8,296 nt of DNA from Bermanella sp047628755. Its GTDB lineage: Bacteria > Pseudomonadota > Gammaproteobacteria > Pseudomonadales > Oceanobacteraceae. Each line of letters begins with the position of its first letter. The stretch's first letter is position 1. Location: positions 1-8,296 of the forward strand of contig JBLHVV010000123.1 of assembly GCA_047628755.1 (NCBI GenBank), read 5' to 3'. Of the stretch, positions 6,292 to 8,296 are shown in pieces. The position numbers and the translations under genes are program-made. Below the pieces are notes generated by a model. That model saw only the letters and a list, made by a program, of their open reading frames with translations, was not told the origin of the DNA and searched no databases.

Positions 6292-6995
6292 CCTTAGATT
6301 GGAACGGGGCTATTAACAGCGTATGGCAAAGCCCATACCTAGGGCTATTCTTAACGTTAATGAGTTTTCAGCTGGGCTTATGGGTGTTTCGTAAGAGCGC
6401 TAATCAGCCATTTTTACATCCAGTCATGGTGAGCGTAGTGAGTCTATGTTTAGTGGTTTTATTTACTGACCTTAGCTTCGATCGCTACATGGACAGCGCT
6501 CAACTCATTAGTCAATTTTTAGGCCCAGTGATTGTGGCATTGGCCATTCCACTTTACGAAAACCTCGCATCATTGAAAAAATATTGGTTGCCATTTGTGG
6601 TTAGCAATGTCTTGGGTGGAACGTTAACGATTGTCATTGCTGTGGGTATATTAGCCGCATTGGGTGGGTCTGAATTAAGTATAAATTCCATGTGGACAAA
6701 ATCGGTTACCACGGCCTTTGGATTACAGATTACACCAGAAATAAATGGTCTAGGTGCATTAGCTGCGGCGATTATTATGTTCACCGGTATTTTAGGAGCC
6801 ATTATGGCGCCGTGGTTATTTAACATCTTTAATATAAATTCCCCCCCTGCCCAAGGGTGTGCGCTAGGTGTGTGTGCCCATGCAGTTGGTACATCAAAAG
6901 CGTTAGAATTTGGCAGTGAGCAAGGTGCGTTTGCCGCATTAAGCATGAGTTTTATGGGCATCCTTTGTGCCTTTATTTTACCGTTTATTGTATGA
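6288..6995 (+). CDS. LrgB-family (YohK-like) membrane protein
   Basis: The product has 235 residues, the usual LrgB size (about 230). It is mostly hydrophobic with several membrane segments. It carries the family blocks FLGPVIVALAIPLYENL (about residues 76-92), a conserved central TKSVTTAFGLQIT and the C-terminal signature GCALGVCAHAVGTSKALEFG followed by EQGAFAALSMSFMGI. It is the obligate partner of the LrgA-type protein just upstream; together they form the pair discussed as murein-hydrolase modulators or carboxylate transporters. The ATG at 6288 overlaps the lrgA stop and has AAAGG 9 bases upstream. A run of seven C residues at 6841-6847 lies inside the coding sequence and is read in frame as Ser-Pro-Pro. 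Confidence 0.88.
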   Translation: MTLDWNGAINSVWQSPYLGLFLTLMSFQLGLWVFRKSANQPFLHPVMVSVVSLCLVVLFTDLSFDRYMDSAQLISQFLGPVIVALAIPLYENLASLKKYWLPFVVSNVLGGTLTIVIAVGILAALGGSELSINSMWTKSVTTAFGLQITPEINGLGALAAAIIMFTGILGAIMAPWLFNIFNINSPPAQGCALGVCAHAVGTSKALEFGSEQGAFAALSMSFMGILCAFILPFIV

Positions 6996-7050
6996 TTTTT
7001 AAGCGGCCACCTATTTTTTTTAGTTAGCCTCCATCCTACTGAGATACAGC

Positions 7051-7056
7051 TATACT
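7051..7056 (+). promoter_or_regulatory. Possible -10 element for the diguanylate cyclase gene
   Basis: TATACT at 7051-7056 matches the sigma70 -10 consensus at five of six positions and lies 28 bp before the ATG. No convincing -35 is found 16-18 bp upstream. The alternative CATAAT at 7062-7067 is similar in quality. The lrgB-cyclase gap (6996-7084) also has eight T residues at 7014-7021 but no GC-rich hairpin before them. Confidence 0.22.
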
Positions 7057-7084
7057 CATTTCATAATACTATTTTGGACTGTTT

Positions 7085-8197
7085 ATGAAGCTGCGTTTGG
7101 CCCTATTAAATGTTGCCGTGCCTCTTATCATGCTACTTGCTTTGCATTTTTTGCCAAGCCAGCAAGCAGCTATCCCAACTTATCTGATTATTGGCATGCT
7201 GGTGTTTAGTATTTTTCGCTGTTACCTACTGTTACTCCAGCAGACCATTTTTGCATTATTGCCGATTGTGTTTTTGGTACTGCCCAACACATGGACTTTT
7301 GGGTTTGATGCTTCAGCGCCATTTTTATTAGAAGCTGTGATTATTTATCTAGCCATTATTAATTTTCAGTGGAACCAGCGCCCTTGGCTGCACAATATTC
7401 ATTTACTTAACTATGGGTTGTTGTTTGGGGTTGTACTGCTGGGCTTTAAACTGGTGTCATTTCCAGAGGCCATGCTGGAATATAATGGTGAATTCATATT
7501 TTGGGCAGGGCTCATTTTAATTGGGGCTTGTGTCAGTTTTGCTATTTATTGGCAACGTCACGGTCGTTGGGCGGCACTTTGGCCTTTGTTAGGCGTTTGG
7601 GTTTATCCACTGGGATGGGCAGAGCAAGATCATGCCTTATTGTGGGTGGTATTGGCGGTAATATTTACTTTAACAGTAGATGGTTATGCCATGGCATTTA
7701 TCGATGAATTAACCGATATTCCAGGGCGAAGGGCCATGGAATTTAAACTCAAAACTCAGGGTAAGCAGTACTTTTTAGCCATGGCCGATGTCGATCATTT
7801 TAAGCTATTTAATGATAACCATGGGCACCAAGTGGGCGATGATGTACTTAAAATGGTGGCTAATGTCTTAAGTAAAACCACTAAGGCACATGTTTATCGC
7901 TATGGCGGTGAAGAATTTGTATTGATTTTTTCTGATACTGATAGTGAAGATGTTTCTCGATATTTAGAAGAAACACGCGTTCAGCTAGAACAATATCCAT
8001 TATATCCGAAAAGTCAGCAGCGCTCTAAAAGCAAAAAAGGCAAAGGTAGTCAGCGTAAGCCATTGCATATTACCGCAAGCTTTGGCGTGGCTAGACAAAA
8101 AGGTTCAGAGCCTTTTCATGAAGTTTTATCCCGTGCAGATAAGGCACTCTACAGAGCCAAAGGTAAAGGCCGCAATCGCGTAGAGATTGCTAAATAA
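7085..8197 (+). CDS. Membrane-bound diguanylate cyclase (GGDEF protein)
   Basis: The protein makes the second messenger cyclic di-GMP from two GTP. Residues 1 to about 205 form an N-terminal membrane domain with about six or seven hydrophobic segments and no sensor family I can name. The GGDEF domain follows: DELTDIPGRRAMEF (about 207-220), ADVDHFKLFNDNHGHQVGDD (234-253) with the metal-binding Asp and the guanine-contacting Asn and Asp, and the active-site GGEEF at 274-278, then ITASFGVA (329-336) and RADKALYRAKGKGRNRV. All residues needed for catalysis are present. The RxxD inhibitory site expected five residues before GGEEF is absent (TTKA there), so product inhibition through that site is unlikely. 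Residues 308-326 form a Lys/Arg/Ser-rich insert. The ATG at 7085 is preceded by TTGGA 7 bases upstream. It lies 89 bp after lrgB and probably has its own promoter. Confidence 0.93.
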   Translation: MKLRLALLNVAVPLIMLLALHFLPSQQAAIPTYLIIGMLVFSIFRCYLLLLQQTIFALLPIVFLVLPNTWTFGFDASAPFLLEAVIIYLAIINFQWNQRPWLHNIHLLNYGLLFGVVLLGFKLVSFPEAMLEYNGEFIFWAGLILIGACVSFAIYWQRHGRWAALWPLLGVWVYPLGWAEQDHALLWVVLAVIFTLTVDGYAMAFIDELTDIPGRRAMEFKLKTQGKQYFLAMADVDHFKLFNDNHGHQVGDDVLKMVANVLSKTTKAHVYRYGGEEFVLIFSDTDSEDVSRYLEETRVQLEQYPLYPKSQQRSKSKKGKGSQRKPLHITASFGVARQKGSEPFHEVLSRADKALYRAKGKGRNRVEIAK

Positions 8198-8228
8198 AGA
8201 CAATGGCTTATTAGGAACCGAAGGTATT

Positions 8229-8296
8229 ATGTTAGCGGTAAACAATAGCCTGGCCGTTGGTACTAGAAGCTTTGCCAATCTAAATACGCGCCAATC
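8229..8296 (+). CDS. Start of an unidentified reading frame (3' truncated by the window edge)
   Basis: ATG at 8229 opens a frame that continues to the window end for 22 codons, beginning MLAVNNSLAVGTRSF. GAAGG lies 5 bases upstream, an acceptable ribosome binding site, and the gap from the diguanylate cyclase stop is only 31 bp, which suggests cotranscription. There is too little sequence to name a family, and a stop could lie just beyond the edge. Confidence 0.4.
   Translation, partial: MLAVNNSLAVGTRSFANLNTRQ

Noticed and set aside
6554..6961. Minus-strand reading frame of 135 codons inside lrgB
   Set aside because: It is fully antisense to a conserved LrgB coding sequence, with no recognisable protein features.
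6996..7021. Rho-independent terminator after lrgB
   Set aside because: The eight-T run is present, but the preceding AAGCGGCCACC does not form a stem of useful length.
1..8296. A hidden defence system, mobile element or CRISPR array
   Set aside because: Every long reading frame belongs to housekeeping or signalling genes. No transposase, integrase, nuclease, toxin-antitoxin pair, spaced repeats or terminal inverted repeats were seen.

Overview
The window looks like ordinary chromosomal sequence from a low-to-moderate GC, probably marine, gammaproteobacterium. The gene set (yigI-type thioesterase, hemC-hemD-hemX-hemY, yohJK/lrgAB-type pair) and the close agreement of the HemC and YigI sequences with the Escherichia coli proteins support the class. 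The exact genus cannot be read from the sequence; an Oceanospirillales-like lineage is a guess.

Layout. Positions 1-510 (+) hold the C-terminal part of a flavin-dependent pyridine nucleotide-disulfide oxidoreductase that begins outside the window. It is followed on the same strand by a YigI-like hotdog acyl-CoA thioesterase (553-1014) and a small, very acidic protein I do not recognise (1066-1425). Converging on these from the right, on the minus strand, is a complete heme/siroheme precursor operon, read in the order hemC (porphobilinogen deaminase), hemD (uroporphyrinogen-III synthase), hemX (membrane-anchored HemX), hemY (membrane TPR protein). HemC and HemD make uroporphyrinogen III from porphobilinogen; HemX and HemY are inner-membrane accessory proteins that accompany them in gammaproteobacteria.

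A divergent intergenic region of about 220 bp (5663-5880) separates hemC from an lrgA/lrgB pair on the plus strand (5881-6995), which encodes two small integral membrane proteins of the LrgAB/CidAB (YohJ/YohK) type. This intergenic region has the most striking non-coding signal: two consensus DnaA boxes (TTATNCACA) facing each other in a 25-bp near-perfect palindrome, followed 3 bp later by a weaker third box. After lrgB comes a membrane-bound diguanylate cyclase with a GGEEF active site, no RxxD inhibitory site and an unusual lysine/arginine-rich insert (7085-8197). The first codons of a further unidentified reading frame run off the right edge.

I found no transposons, CRISPR arrays, rRNA or tRNA genes, prophage genes or obvious defence system. 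The window is mainly housekeeping; the DnaA-box cluster is the best lead for something undescribed.
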